DNA of 64,000 nucleotides from Pararhodonellum marinum (GTDB lineage Bacteria > Bacteroidota > Bacteroidia > Cytophagales > Cyclobacteriaceae), in contig NZ_JACEFJ010000003.1 in the NCBI RefSeq assembly GCF_015354735.1, positions 248,001 through 312,000 of the forward strand, in the 5' to 3' direction. Below, piece after piece: positions 21,001-28,493 of the stretch. Each line of letters begins with the position of its first letter. Position 1 is the first letter of the stretch. A program made the position numbers and the translations under genes. The notes below the pieces were generated by a model. That model ran no database searches. It was not told where the DNA came from and worked only from the letters and a program-made list of their open reading frames with translations.

Positions 21001-21202
21001 TAATTGTGAAGTGGTCTTTACATTGTTCGTTTACAACCGCTGGGGAGAATTGGTTTATTCAGGAAATCAAGGTTGGGATGGAAGCTTGGGAGATGGGGAG
21101 GCTCCTGAAGGATCTTACTCTTATCTTTTCCGGTATCAATTCTTTTTGGATGAGGCATTAAACCAAGGAGAAATCAGGGGTGTTTTTTTACTTTTGAGAT
21201 GA
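18056..21202 (+). CDS. Giant secreted protein: IgGFc-binding-like N-domain, PKD, SprB repeats, CHU_C sorting domain (copy 1)
   Basis: This protein of about 1048 residues has a signal peptide ending ...GMAQ. The N-terminal 440 residues start STVGKEFWVGFMEN and resemble the IgGFc-binding-protein N-terminal domain. A PKD domain follows (WDFGDGSAIETGEEISHVYE), then further beta domains, then three SprB-type repeats marked by SCFGKADG/CFGEQTGG-like starts and DDNGCS/DANSCT/DRNGCI ends. The last ~85 residues (VYNRWGELVYSGNQGWDGSL ... GVFLLLR) are a type B T9SS sorting domain. It is thus a T9SS-exported surface or secreted protein, possibly adhesive. It is followed 128 bp later by a paralogue. Earlier in-frame Met starts exist at 18041. 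Confidence 0.9.
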   Translation: MNSILRKLKILVFFLLVSGYFSQGMAQISTVGKEFWVGFMENNSNLEDGVAVIIISANEDASGVIDLNNFQAGRTVAFDLQAGQQFTLRVPAFEQDFLHRNSGIIENKGIFIQSDGNISVYAFNERFRSADGTVILPTATLGKDYYITSHFEVTPEVPNANLNINNESLFLVVAIEDNTRIQITPTQTTIDGKQANEPFEITLNTGQSYQIKARADLTGTRVRVVGDDVGDCKNIAVFGGNKWTSVGRCGLANDHLFQQMFPVNTWGDEFIHVPFKNRSSGELVKVLAAEDNTEIFLDGVSVGVINAGAFRTFDFASNQVVFIHTSKPASVTVFSKSQSCNVSNLNFAQIGDPFMITYSPNQQFIKNITFEAVSVQSITSHIVNVIVPTSAINGTVLNGNNVASEFLPVNGNPEFSYARINIFAGTHRLSNPDGFIAYVYGFGEIESYGYSVGASLDNLNFETFAAYEFEVLGERIACLDQEALWTLESDNPVFGFFQWDFGDGSAIETGEEISHVYETPGRYTVTVTASISENTCDQQEEVVFEVEVLKSMGELEGPSSVCPLVDEVIYQLVDGENIDKIEWQVIGGELIEEMGQEVKVKWAEATENAKIIAIPFTEQGCPGSPIEKTVIVNQQIEPDPPVGETDICFNPESTYFYQTAYEIPGRAYQWFVEGGEIVSGEEGTRVEISWNQPGVVGQVWYEESSLLDAMCEGRSMPLSVSIPEAFSVSLQSVSEVLCFGEQTGGISLLVEGGKGPFLFEWNHDPALNTSMADNLRAGNYAVTITDDNGCSVVLEEIIIEEPMALTAEVVVTESVSCFGKADGLAQIQIAGGLGPYTLNTENALVSGSDITLSDLEAGEYNLTLMDANSCTFAITFEIPSPLPLDVEVKLLQPSCPGGSNGILLAEISGDFGPYVYTWDIDQTTGQEISDLPKGMYAVSVEDRNGCISLGAGEVLEAAPKVRMPTGFRPKDGGINAIYQGVSNCEVVFTLFVYNRWGELVYSGNQGWDGSLGDGEAPEGSYSYLFRYQFFLDEALNQGEIRGVFLLLR

Positions 21203-21330
21203 GCCTGGTTCTACAAAATAGTTTTTGGTTAAATTTTTATTTTTCAGCAACCCTGAGAAAGTCCTAACGTTTTTTTAGTTGATTGTTTTGATACAATCCT
21301 TACTTTATTATCTTTCAGAAAATTGTGGAC

Positions 21331-24300
21331 ATGAATTTTCGATTGGCCTTTTCTTTTTTGATTTTTTGCTTGGCAGTAGGTTTTATTTATCCCATTCAAG
21401 CGCAGGTTACGACCGTGGGGAATGAATTTTGGTTAGGCTTTATGGACAACAACAATACCCAAGGTCCAGATGCGGCAATCATTATCATATCGGCCAACGA
21501 GAATGCCAAAGGAATCATAGATTTGTCTGCTTTTGTGCCAGGTAGGGTGATAGATTTTGATCTCCAAAAAGGGGAGACATTTAACTTCCGAAGTCCATCC
21601 CCAGAATTGGATCTTTTACACCGAACCTCAGGGGTTATAGAAAATAAGGGCATTTTTATCAAGTCTGAGGGAAATATATCCGTTTATGCCTTTAACGAAA
21701 GAACCAGAAGTGCGGATGGTACTGTAATTCTTCCGGTCAATACCCTTGGAAAGGACTATTGGGTCACCTCCCATTTTGAAATCCTCCCTAACATTGAGAA
21801 CTTTCCACCCATCTATGAAGTATTGAATGACCACAATGAAAGTCTGATGCTGGTAGTCGGTGTAGAAGACAATACAGAAATTGAGATTACTCCTTCAGTG
21901 GGTACAATGGATGGCAAGGCCCCTAATGTTCCTTTTACAATTACATTAAACAAAGGGGAAAGCTATCAATTGATGGCAAAGGCTGACTTAACAGGTTCTC
22001 GCGTCCGGGTGCTAGGCGATGATGTCAATGACTGCAAAAACATTGCGGTTTTCGGGGGGAACCGATGGACAGGTATCGGGCAATGCGGTTATGCCAATGA
22101 CCATTTGTTCCAACAAATGTATCCTGTCAGTACATGGGGTAAAAACTTTATCCATGTTCCTTTGGAAGAAAGAACTTCTGGAGAGTTGATCAAAGTAATC
22201 GCCTCCGAAAATAACACACAGCTGCTTTTAGATGGTAATCTGGTGAAACAACTGGCATCAGGAGAACACATCACTCTTGAAATAGGCGCCAACCAAGTCA
22301 AGAACATCACGGCAGATAAGCCTATTTCGGTTACCGTTTTTTCCAAAAGCCAGGAATGCAATGATCCAGATCAAGATGGGTATAACCAAGGCGACCCATT
22401 TATGATCACCTACAGCCCAAATGAGCAGTTGTTGAGGGAGGTCACCTTTGATGCGGTAAGTGTGGTGGACATTCGGGACAACAATTACGTCAATATCATT
22501 GCCCCGACAGCCACCAAAGACTTAACTGTTCTTAACGGGGCCAATGTGGGGAATACCTTTAAGGTAGTACCAGGCAACCCAGAGTATTCCTATACCAGGA
22601 TTCCTATTCCCAGCGGTAGTCACACACTAACCAACCCCGAGGGTTTTATCGCTTATGTATATGGTTTCGGTTATATTGAATCATATGGTTACTCTGTTGG
22701 AGCGAGTTTGGATAACTTGAATTTTGAAACAGAGGTAAGCTATGATTTTGAAGTTTTTGGTGACCATGTGGCTTGTTTGGACCAGGAGGGCACTTGGACC
22801 ATTGAACCGGGAGATCCTAGGTTTATATACTTTCTATGGGACTTTGGAGATGGCTCCGAACCCAAAGCGGGCCAAACAGTTCAGCATATTTATGAGGAAA
22901 TAGGTTCTTATACCATAAAAATCATAGCCGCTATCAGTGAATCCTCCTGTGATTCGCAAGAGGATGTAGTCGTTGAAGTGGAGGTTTTGGAAAGCCTAGG
23001 TACCATCTTGGGTGAAACCCAGGTCTGTCCAGAGGTCGAGGTTCATGAATATGAAATGACTGAATTAACTAATGTAGAAAGAGTCATATGGTCAGTTGAA
23101 GGCGGTGAAATAGTGGGAGAGGAAGAGGGGAAAGTAAAAGTAAACTGGGGTCTACCTAATGATGAGGCCAAAATATTGGCGACCCCTGTGGCTCCAAACG
23201 GCTGTATCGGAAAACCCTTTGAGTTGATGGTCAAGATAAATCGGGTAATTGAACCTGAGACAGCGATCGGTGAAGAAGAGGTCTGTTTTGACCCTGAACT
23301 TACCCATTTTTATGAGGTGGACAAAATTTTGGATATGCGGGGATATACCTGGCATGTAACGGGCGGAACAATTGTTTCAGGCCAAGGAAGTCCAGAAGTA
23401 GAAATAAGTTGGGATCAACCTGGTGTTACAGGAAAGATATGGTATGAGGAATTTAGCATAGATGATGCTTTGTGTACCGGTACCTCCCCTGAATTTTTGG
23501 TGAGGGTTAATGAAGCATTGAATCTGCAACTTGTTCAGGCAATTGATGTAAGCTGTTTTGGACAGAACAATGGTCGAATCAAAATGGAAGTTTCCGGAGG
23601 CAACGGCCCCTATACTTATTTCTGGAGTCATGCTCCTGATCTACAGGCCAGTGAGGCAATGAATTTGGGTCCTGGGGTGTATATTTTGGAGGTTCATGAT
23701 GCAAGAGGTTGTTCTGTTGCGCAGGAAGAGGTTGAAATCAAAGAACCACTTTTGCTGGAGGCTTTTTTAATGTCCAGCACACCAACAAGTTGTTTCGGAA
23801 GAGCAGATGGCGAGGCAAGTATCATGATTACAGGTGGAATCGGACCCTACCTTATCAACCATCCCAATGCAATCTATGGAACAGATCAAGTTGAACTGTT
23901 TGATTTGCAGGCAGGAACCAAAAGGATAGAAGTAACAGATCAAAATGGCTGTGTATTTGAATTGGAAGTGCCTGTGGAAACCCCAGATCCGCTCGAAGTG
24001 GACGTTAGAACCATTAAACCTACCTGTCCTGGAAGCCAGGAAGGAGTCTTGTTGGCTACTCCTTTAGGTGGGAATGGCCCATTTATTTACAATTGGGAAT
24101 TTGAAAACAGGCTTGGGGCAGAACTGACAGGAATCGGCAGGGGCAGTTATTCCGTGTCGGTAGAGGATGAAAGGGGTTGTGTCAGCATTGGGGCCGGAAT
24201 GTTAATGGAAGAAGCTCCGAAAGTTCGGATGCCAACGGGATTTAGGCCCAGTGATGGCGGTGTCAATGGGTTATTTGAAGGCATTTCAAACTGTGATCTC

Positions 24301-24489
24301 AATTTCCGTTTGTCCATTTACAACCGCTGGGGCCAACTTATTTATGTAGGTGATCAGGGTTGGGATGGGACTGTGAATGGAGAAGAGGCACTTCCAGGCA
24401 CCTATACCTATTTGTTCGAATATAATTTTAATGCCAATGAGCAATTTATTCAAAAACAAATCAGGGGAGGCTTTACCTTACTCAGGTAG
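21331..24489 (+). CDS. Giant secreted protein, tandem paralogue (copy 2)
   Basis: This 1052-residue protein has the same architecture as the preceding gene throughout: signal peptide (...YPIQAQ), TVGNEFWLGFMDNN start of the IgGFc-binding-like domain, a PKD domain (WDFGDGSEPKAGQTVQHIYE), SprB-like repeats (SCFGQNNGRI; SCFGRADGEAS) and a C-terminal type B sorting domain (SIYNRWGQLIYVGDQGWDG ... RGGFTLLR). An in-frame GTG two codons earlier is less likely than the ATG. The pair clearly arose by tandem duplication and has since diverged over its full length. It ends at a strong terminator next to tRNA-Asp. The ligand is unknown. Confidence 0.9.
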   Translation: MNFRLAFSFLIFCLAVGFIYPIQAQVTTVGNEFWLGFMDNNNTQGPDAAIIIISANENAKGIIDLSAFVPGRVIDFDLQKGETFNFRSPSPELDLLHRTSGVIENKGIFIKSEGNISVYAFNERTRSADGTVILPVNTLGKDYWVTSHFEILPNIENFPPIYEVLNDHNESLMLVVGVEDNTEIEITPSVGTMDGKAPNVPFTITLNKGESYQLMAKADLTGSRVRVLGDDVNDCKNIAVFGGNRWTGIGQCGYANDHLFQQMYPVSTWGKNFIHVPLEERTSGELIKVIASENNTQLLLDGNLVKQLASGEHITLEIGANQVKNITADKPISVTVFSKSQECNDPDQDGYNQGDPFMITYSPNEQLLREVTFDAVSVVDIRDNNYVNIIAPTATKDLTVLNGANVGNTFKVVPGNPEYSYTRIPIPSGSHTLTNPEGFIAYVYGFGYIESYGYSVGASLDNLNFETEVSYDFEVFGDHVACLDQEGTWTIEPGDPRFIYFLWDFGDGSEPKAGQTVQHIYEEIGSYTIKIIAAISESSCDSQEDVVVEVEVLESLGTILGETQVCPEVEVHEYEMTELTNVERVIWSVEGGEIVGEEEGKVKVNWGLPNDEAKILATPVAPNGCIGKPFELMVKINRVIEPETAIGEEEVCFDPELTHFYEVDKILDMRGYTWHVTGGTIVSGQGSPEVEISWDQPGVTGKIWYEEFSIDDALCTGTSPEFLVRVNEALNLQLVQAIDVSCFGQNNGRIKMEVSGGNGPYTYFWSHAPDLQASEAMNLGPGVYILEVHDARGCSVAQEEVEIKEPLLLEAFLMSSTPTSCFGRADGEASIMITGGIGPYLINHPNAIYGTDQVELFDLQAGTKRIEVTDQNGCVFELEVPVETPDPLEVDVRTIKPTCPGSQEGVLLATPLGGNGPFIYNWEFENRLGAELTGIGRGSYSVSVEDERGCVSIGAGMLMEEAPKVRMPTGFRPSDGGVNGLFEGISNCDLNFRLSIYNRWGQLIYVGDQGWDGTVNGEEALPGTYTYLFEYNFNANEQFIQKQIRGGFTLLR

Positions 24490-24508
24490 GTATTTTAAAA
24501 TAAAAAAA

Positions 24509-24531
24509 GCCTTAGAGATAATCTCTAAGGC
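24509..24531. terminator. Terminator-like hairpin between the paralogue pair and tRNA-Asp
   Basis: GCCTTAGAGA and TCTCTAAGGC form a perfect 10-bp stem with a 3-nt loop, preceded by seven A residues. Read on the minus strand it is followed by a T-run, so it best serves as the tRNA-Asp terminator. It can also end the plus-strand gene. Confidence 0.75.
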
Positions 24532-24534
24532 CTG

Positions 24535-24608
24535 CGGAATGGACGGGACTCGAACCCGCGACCTCCTGCGTGACAGGCAGGCATTCTAACCAGCTGAACT
24601 ACCACTCC
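24535..24608 (-). tRNA. tRNA-Asp (anticodon GTC)
   Basis: On the minus strand the gene begins GGAGTGGTAGTTCAGCTGG. The acceptor arms GGAGTGG and CCATTCC pair over 7 bp (one G-U). The D-arm, the anticodon stem CCTGC/GCAGG around CTGTCAC (anticodon GTC) and the T-arm with GGTTCGAGTCC are all intact. The 3' CCA is not encoded. Confidence 0.95.
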
Positions 24609-24832
24609 AATATCTTTTTTCTGAAATCAAATCGGGCAATTTTGCAGTAAATTTGAAAAAAATCAAGGATTGCACAGTGCTTTTGACTTCTGAATTATTT
24701 GTTCTTCCGTTTGAAGTGATGCAAAGGTAGTAAATTGTTTTTTCTGTGCAAAAATACCTTTATAAAAAATAGTTCGTCCACATTTATATGGCTCAATATC
24801 AAGGTGAAAATTTTGATAAATGACCGTTTACT

Positions 24833-25089
24833 ATCCCTTATTTTGTTTATATCCTACAATCAGAAAAGGATGGGTCTTTTTACATCGGTTCCTCGGCGGA
24901 TATGGAGAAGAGATTGGAAAAGCATAACCTTCCTTATAAGGGCTACACGGCTAGGAAGCTCCATGGAAATTGGTTTACAGTGAAGCATTTGAATCCAAAA
25001 CGGAAGCGCTTAAAAGGGAAAAGTTTTTCAAAAGGCAGAAGAACAAACAGTTTTTAATCAGGTTGATTTCGGGAGCCTGTCCCGAGTGA
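24833..25089 (+). pseudogene. Decayed GIY-YIG (UPF0213/URI-type) endonuclease-like gene
   Basis: In one frame from 24833 the sequence reads IPYFVYILQSEKDGSFYIGS, a full GIY-YIG motif region, and continues to TARKL at 24961. A single missing C in ctcCatgg breaks the frame there. The next frame then continues exactly with the expected C-terminal part (SEAFESKTEALKREKFF...QFLIRLISG) to a TGA at 25087-25089. At the start position the codon is ATC where ATG would be expected, and a TGA lies four codons upstream. So the gene has lost its start and carries a one-base deletion. A sequencing error in one position is possible, but two lesions favour true decay. Confidence 0.8.
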
Positions 25090-25185
25090 CTGACATTTTT
25101 TTTATTCTTATTCTCTTTCTACCAGGGCTTTATGTCCGTTTTTCTGTAATTGGCATATAAATATTTTTCTTCGAAAATATATTTT

Positions 25186-25193
25186 TATCTTTG
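25186..25193 (+). promoter_or_regulatory. -7 promoter box upstream of accA
   Basis: TATCTTTG matches TAnnTTTG exactly. It overlaps the TTG at 25191 that could be misread as a start, and places the transcript start near 25200, which supports ATG 25209 as the accA start. A convincing -33 TTG is not seen. Confidence 0.6.
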
Positions 25194-25208
25194 CCTAAGG
25201 TAAAAAAA

Positions 25209-26162
25209 ATGGCCATGGTATTAGAATTTGAGAAACCTATTGCTGATTTGGAGCTTAAACTTCAGGAGATGAAAGATTTAGCTAAAGGAAAAAATGTTGA
25301 TCTTAGCTCTGATATCCAATCTTTGGAAGACAAAATACAGAACTTGAAAAAAGAAACTTTCCAGAACCTGACCAGATGGCAGCGGGTGCAGCTATCCAGA
25401 CATGCAGACAGGCCATACGCATTGGATTACATTTATGAAATCACCAATGATTTTGTTGAAATCCATGGAGACAGAAGTGTCAAAGATGACAAAGCCATGA
25501 TCGGAGGGCTAGGCAATATTGATGGAAGAACGGTCATGTTTGTGGGACAACAAAAAGGCCGCAATACCAAACAAAGGCAGGAAAGAAATTTCGGCATGGC
25601 CAATCCGGAAGGTTATCGGAAAGCCCTGCGTCTGATGAAAATGGCAGAAAAATTTGGAAAGCCCATTGTTACCTTGATTGATACACCGGGCGCATTTCCT
25701 GGTTTGGAAGCTGAAGAAAGAGGACAGGGTGAAGCCATCGCCAGAAACCTCAAGGAAATGTTTAAGCTTAAAGTGCCCGTAATCTGCATCATCATCGGCG
25801 AAGGTGCTTCTGGTGGAGCTTTGGGGATTGCGATAGGCGATAAAGTTTTTATGTTGGAAAACACCTGGTATTCTGTTATTTCACCTGAATCTTGTTCCTC
25901 TATCCTGTGGAGAAGCTGGGATTACAAAGAACAGGCTGCTGAGGCCTTGAAACTGACTGCCCCGGACATGTTGGTCAACAAGCTGATTGATGGAATCATA
26001 AACGAGCCTTTGGGAGGTGCCCATAAAGACATGAAAACCATGTCCAACAACATCAAAAAAGCCATTTTGGAAGCTTTGAAAGAATTGGATAAACTCAAAC
26101 CGGAAAAGCGCATCGAAAAGCGTATCGACAAGTTTTGTGCTATGGGTGTGGTGAATGAATAA
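25209..26162 (+). CDS. accA: Acetyl-CoA carboxylase carboxyltransferase subunit alpha
   Basis: This 317-residue subunit moves the carboxyl group from carboxybiotin to acetyl-CoA with AccD, making malonyl-CoA for fatty-acid synthesis. It has the AccA N-terminal helical region ([17 protein letters not shown]), the HGDRSVKDD motif, and the oxyanion-forming GASGGALGI, followed by a normal C-terminus. The length is that of the family. The start is ATG 25209 (or ATG 25215); the upstream TTG is inside the promoter. It is followed by an intrinsic terminator, after which the lipid block begins, so coupling to those genes is probably partial. Confidence 0.97.
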   Translation: MAMVLEFEKPIADLELKLQEMKDLAKGKNVDLSSDIQSLEDKIQNLKKETFQNLTRWQRVQLSRHADRPYALDYIYEITNDFVEIHGDRSVKDDKAMIGGLGNIDGRTVMFVGQQKGRNTKQRQERNFGMANPEGYRKALRLMKMAEKFGKPIVTLIDTPGAFPGLEAEERGQGEAIARNLKEMFKLKVPVICIIIGEGASGGALGIAIGDKVFMLENTWYSVISPESCSSILWRSWDYKEQAAEALKLTAPDMLVNKLIDGIINEPLGGAHKDMKTMSNNIKKAILEALKELDKLKPEKRIEKRIDKFCAMGVVNE

Positions 26163-26189
26163 ACCCACAGAAGACAAATTATAACCTGA

Positions 26190-26233
26190 AAAGGATTGGG
26201 TGGCAATATGTTATTTCTCCCAATCCTTTTTTT
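26190..26233 (+). terminator. Intrinsic terminator after accA
   Basis: AAAAGGATTGGG pairs with CCCAATCCTTTT around an 18-nt loop and is followed by T residues. It ends about 15 bp before the next gene (edges accurate to about 1 bp). Confidence 0.75.
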
Positions 26234-26247
26234 ACATAAAAAACTAC

Positions 26248-27093
26248 ATGAAACTTCATGTCATCCATACCGGATTATTCAAACTGGACGGAGGGGCCAT
26301 GTTTGGGGTAGTCCCCAAATCCCTCTGGCAAAGAACAAATCCTGCAGATGAAAACAACCTCTGCACCTGGGCAATGCGTTGCCTTTTGGTAGAGGAAGGA
26401 AACCGCCTTGTTCTGATTGATAATGGTATAGGCAATAAGCAGGATGATAAGTTTTTTTCCCATTATTACCTTCATGGGGACGAAAACCTATCAAAGTCAC
26501 TCCAAAAAGCTGGCTTTCATGAGGATGACATCACGGACAATTTCCTAACCCACCTGCATTTTGACCACTGCGGAGGAGGGGTACGATGGAAAGACAAAGC
26601 GGAACAACATCCTGAACTGACTTTTGAGCAGGCGCGATATTGGACAAATATGGATCATTGGCATTGGGCCACGCAGCCTAATGGACGTGAAAAAGCATCC
26701 TTCTTGAAGGAAAACATACTTCCCATGGAGGAGAGTGGCCAAATGTCATTTCTGGATTTAGACAAAGGCAATTTTATGCCTGGTTTTGATTTTTTAACGG
26801 CAGATGGACATACAGACAAACAAATGATTCCAAAAATCACCTATAAAGGACGCACTATTGTTTTTGTAGCGGACTTGTTACCTTCTGTCGGTCATATTCC
26901 CTTGCCCTATGTGATGGGTTATGATACCCGACCATTGCTGACGCTCGAGGAAAAAAGATTTTTTTTAGAAGAAGCTGCGCGTGAGCAGTATGTGTTGTTT
27001 TTGGAACATGATCCGGAACACGAGTGTTGTACTGTGAAAATGACCGAAAAAGGGGTTAGGTTGGACCAAACATTTAAACTCAGTGAAATCTAG
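26248..27093 (+). CDS. Metallo-beta-lactamase-fold hydrolase
   Basis: This 281-residue cytoplasmic MBL-fold protein has the zinc motif THLHFDHCGG (H102-x-H104-x-D106-H107). Further ligand candidates are in TADGHTDKQ (about 186), VADL (about 209) and LEHDPEHE (near 260). It lacks a signal peptide, so it is not a secreted beta-lactamase. It is closer to the lactonase, hydrolase or quorum-quenching-like branch. The ATG at 26248 is preferred over an earlier GTG inside the terminator. It overlaps the patatin gene by 11 bp, tying it to lipid metabolism in an operon of four genes. The substrate is unknown. Confidence 0.88.
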   Translation: MKLHVIHTGLFKLDGGAMFGVVPKSLWQRTNPADENNLCTWAMRCLLVEEGNRLVLIDNGIGNKQDDKFFSHYYLHGDENLSKSLQKAGFHEDDITDNFLTHLHFDHCGGGVRWKDKAEQHPELTFEQARYWTNMDHWHWATQPNGREKASFLKENILPMEESGQMSFLDLDKGNFMPGFDFLTADGHTDKQMIPKITYKGRTIVFVADLLPSVGHIPLPYVMGYDTRPLLTLEEKRFFLEEAAREQYVLFLEHDPEHECCTVKMTEKGVRLDQTFKLSEI

Positions 27094-27886
27094 AAAAAAA
27101 ATAGGCATAGCACTCTCCGGAGGAGGTGTGAGAGGAATTGCTCATCTTGGTGTTCTCCAAGGTTTAAATGAATTGGGCATTTTTCCGGATAGGGTTTCTG
27201 GAACCAGTGCAGGTGCCATTGCTGGTGCCATGTATTGTTACGGATATAAGCCCAAGGAAATACTCGATATCATTGTCAAAACCAATTTTTTTAAATTTTT
27301 GCGGCCAGCCATCTCTTGGACAGGGATCCTCAAGATGGATGTTGTAGAGGTGCTCTATAACCAATACCTTCCTAATTGCAGATTTGAAAACCTGAAAGTT
27401 CCGCTTACAATTGCAGCCACAGACATCAAAAAAGGCAAGGTGGTTTATTTTACCGAAGGAGAGCTTATTAGGCACCTAATGGCCTCCTCATGTATTCCAG
27501 GAATGTTTGACCCTATATTGATTGATGGTGACTATTTTGTAGACGGCGGAGTACTTAACAATCTTCCTGTAGAACCTCTGGAAGGGACCTGCGATTATAT
27601 CATCGGGGTCAATAGTAACCACCTGCCAGAGGAAACCAACATCAAAAATATTAAAAGCCTCATTGAACGGACAGTGATCATGTCTATGAATTACAATGTT
27701 TACAGCCGGAAGCACAAGTGCGACTTTTTCATAGAACCGATAGGCTTGGCCCATTATGGCGTTTTTGATATCAAAAAATCCCAGGAGATTTATGATGCTG
27801 GTTATGATGCTGTCATTAAATTTGCATCGGACAATCCCAAGCTCTTGGATTTGACCACTCAGGAAACCAATGTAAATCAAGCATGA
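27083..27886 (+). CDS. Patatin-like phospholipase
   Basis: This 267-residue protein has all patatin motifs: oxyanion loop GGGVRG (13-18), nucleophile GTSAG (S42), and catalytic-type DGG (D153 in VDGGVLNN). Patatins use a Ser-Asp dyad to release fatty acids from lipids. The start is a GTG overlapping the previous gene by 11 bp; a later start would damage the GGGVRG-containing strand. There is no signal peptide, so it is cytoplasmic or membrane-associated. The stop overlaps the next start by 4 bp (ATGA), giving tight coupling with the acyltransferase. The direct substrate is not predictable. Confidence 0.93.
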   Translation: MKSRKKIGIALSGGGVRGIAHLGVLQGLNELGIFPDRVSGTSAGAIAGAMYCYGYKPKEILDIIVKTNFFKFLRPAISWTGILKMDVVEVLYNQYLPNCRFENLKVPLTIAATDIKKGKVVYFTEGELIRHLMASSCIPGMFDPILIDGDYFVDGGVLNNLPVEPLEGTCDYIIGVNSNHLPEETNIKNIKSLIERTVIMSMNYNVYSRKHKCDFFIEPIGLAHYGVFDIKKSQEIYDAGYDAVIKFASDNPKLLDLTTQETNVNQA

Positions 27887-28443
27887 TGAGAACCCTGTCC
27901 CGATTTTTGTTCTGGATTACCGGTTGGAAGGTCAATAAACAATGGCCAAAAGAAATCAAAAAGGCGGTATTGATCGCGATACCACATACCAGTAACTGGG
28001 ATCTCCTGTATGCCCGAGCAGCTTTCTATTTGATGCGGGTACCTGTCAAATTCACCATCAAAAAGGAAATTATGGTAGGTCCTTTGGGTTGGCTGATCAA
28101 ATCTGTTGGGGGGATAGCCATTGATAGGAAAAGGATACCGGGAAAGCGAAAACAGACCTATACAGAGGCCATGGTGGGCATGTTGAAAGCCTCGGATGAA
28201 TTGGTCATCATGGTCACCCCTGAAGGTACAAGAAGTTATGCTCCCAAGTGGAAAACAGGATTTTACCACATCGCTCTCGGTGCGGAAGTGCCCGTTGTAA
28301 TTGGTTTTCTTGATTATAAGAAAAAATTGGCTGGATTGGGACCTATCATCTATCCCAATGGGAAAATGGAGGAACAAATCGAAGAAATGATGTCCTTTGG
28401 AAGGGGTGTGACAGGAAAACACCCAGAAAAAGGCATCAAATGA
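27883..28443 (+). CDS. Lysophospholipid acyltransferase (PlsC-like)
   Basis: This 186-residue protein has the PlsC acyltransferase motifs: the H(x4)D-type PHTSNWD (H35, D40) and TPEGTRS (about 112-118). It moves an acyl chain to a lysophospholipid or related acceptor. The family can act in phosphatidic-acid synthesis, lipid remodelling or ornithine-lipid synthesis, so the exact acceptor is unclear. It is shorter than classical PlsC but normal for this branch. It overlaps the patatin gene by 4 bp. The hydrolase and acyltransferase pair suggests a lipid deacylation-reacylation cycle (inference). Confidence 0.9.
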   Translation: MMRTLSRFLFWITGWKVNKQWPKEIKKAVLIAIPHTSNWDLLYARAAFYLMRVPVKFTIKKEIMVGPLGWLIKSVGGIAIDRKRIPGKRKQTYTEAMVGMLKASDELVIMVTPEGTRSYAPKWKTGFYHIALGAEVPVVIGFLDYKKKLAGLGPIIYPNGKMEEQIEEMMSFGRGVTGKHPEKGIK

Positions 28444-28493
28444 TTTTTTCAAAGTGATTTCTTTGTATTTTGATTGGTTAACCCAATTTGACC

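Noticed and set aside
18056-24489. Possible secretion effector or toxin pair
   Set aside because: No toxin, protease or nuclease motif; the domains are structural, with a T9SS sorting tail.
24377-24589. Plus-strand frame running from the second giant gene into the tRNA
   Set aside because: It reads across the terminator and tRNA-Asp antisense strand; not a gene.
26248-27886. Metallo-hydrolase plus patatin as an anti-phage (CBASS-like) effector pair
   Set aside because: No nucleotide cyclase, ubiquitin-like helper or sensor gene nearby; the genes overlap lipid-metabolism genes instead.
27877-28452. Minus-strand 191-codon frame opposite the acyltransferase
   Set aside because: Antisense shadow; His/Phe-rich composition and no homology motif, whereas the plus strand has intact PlsC motifs.
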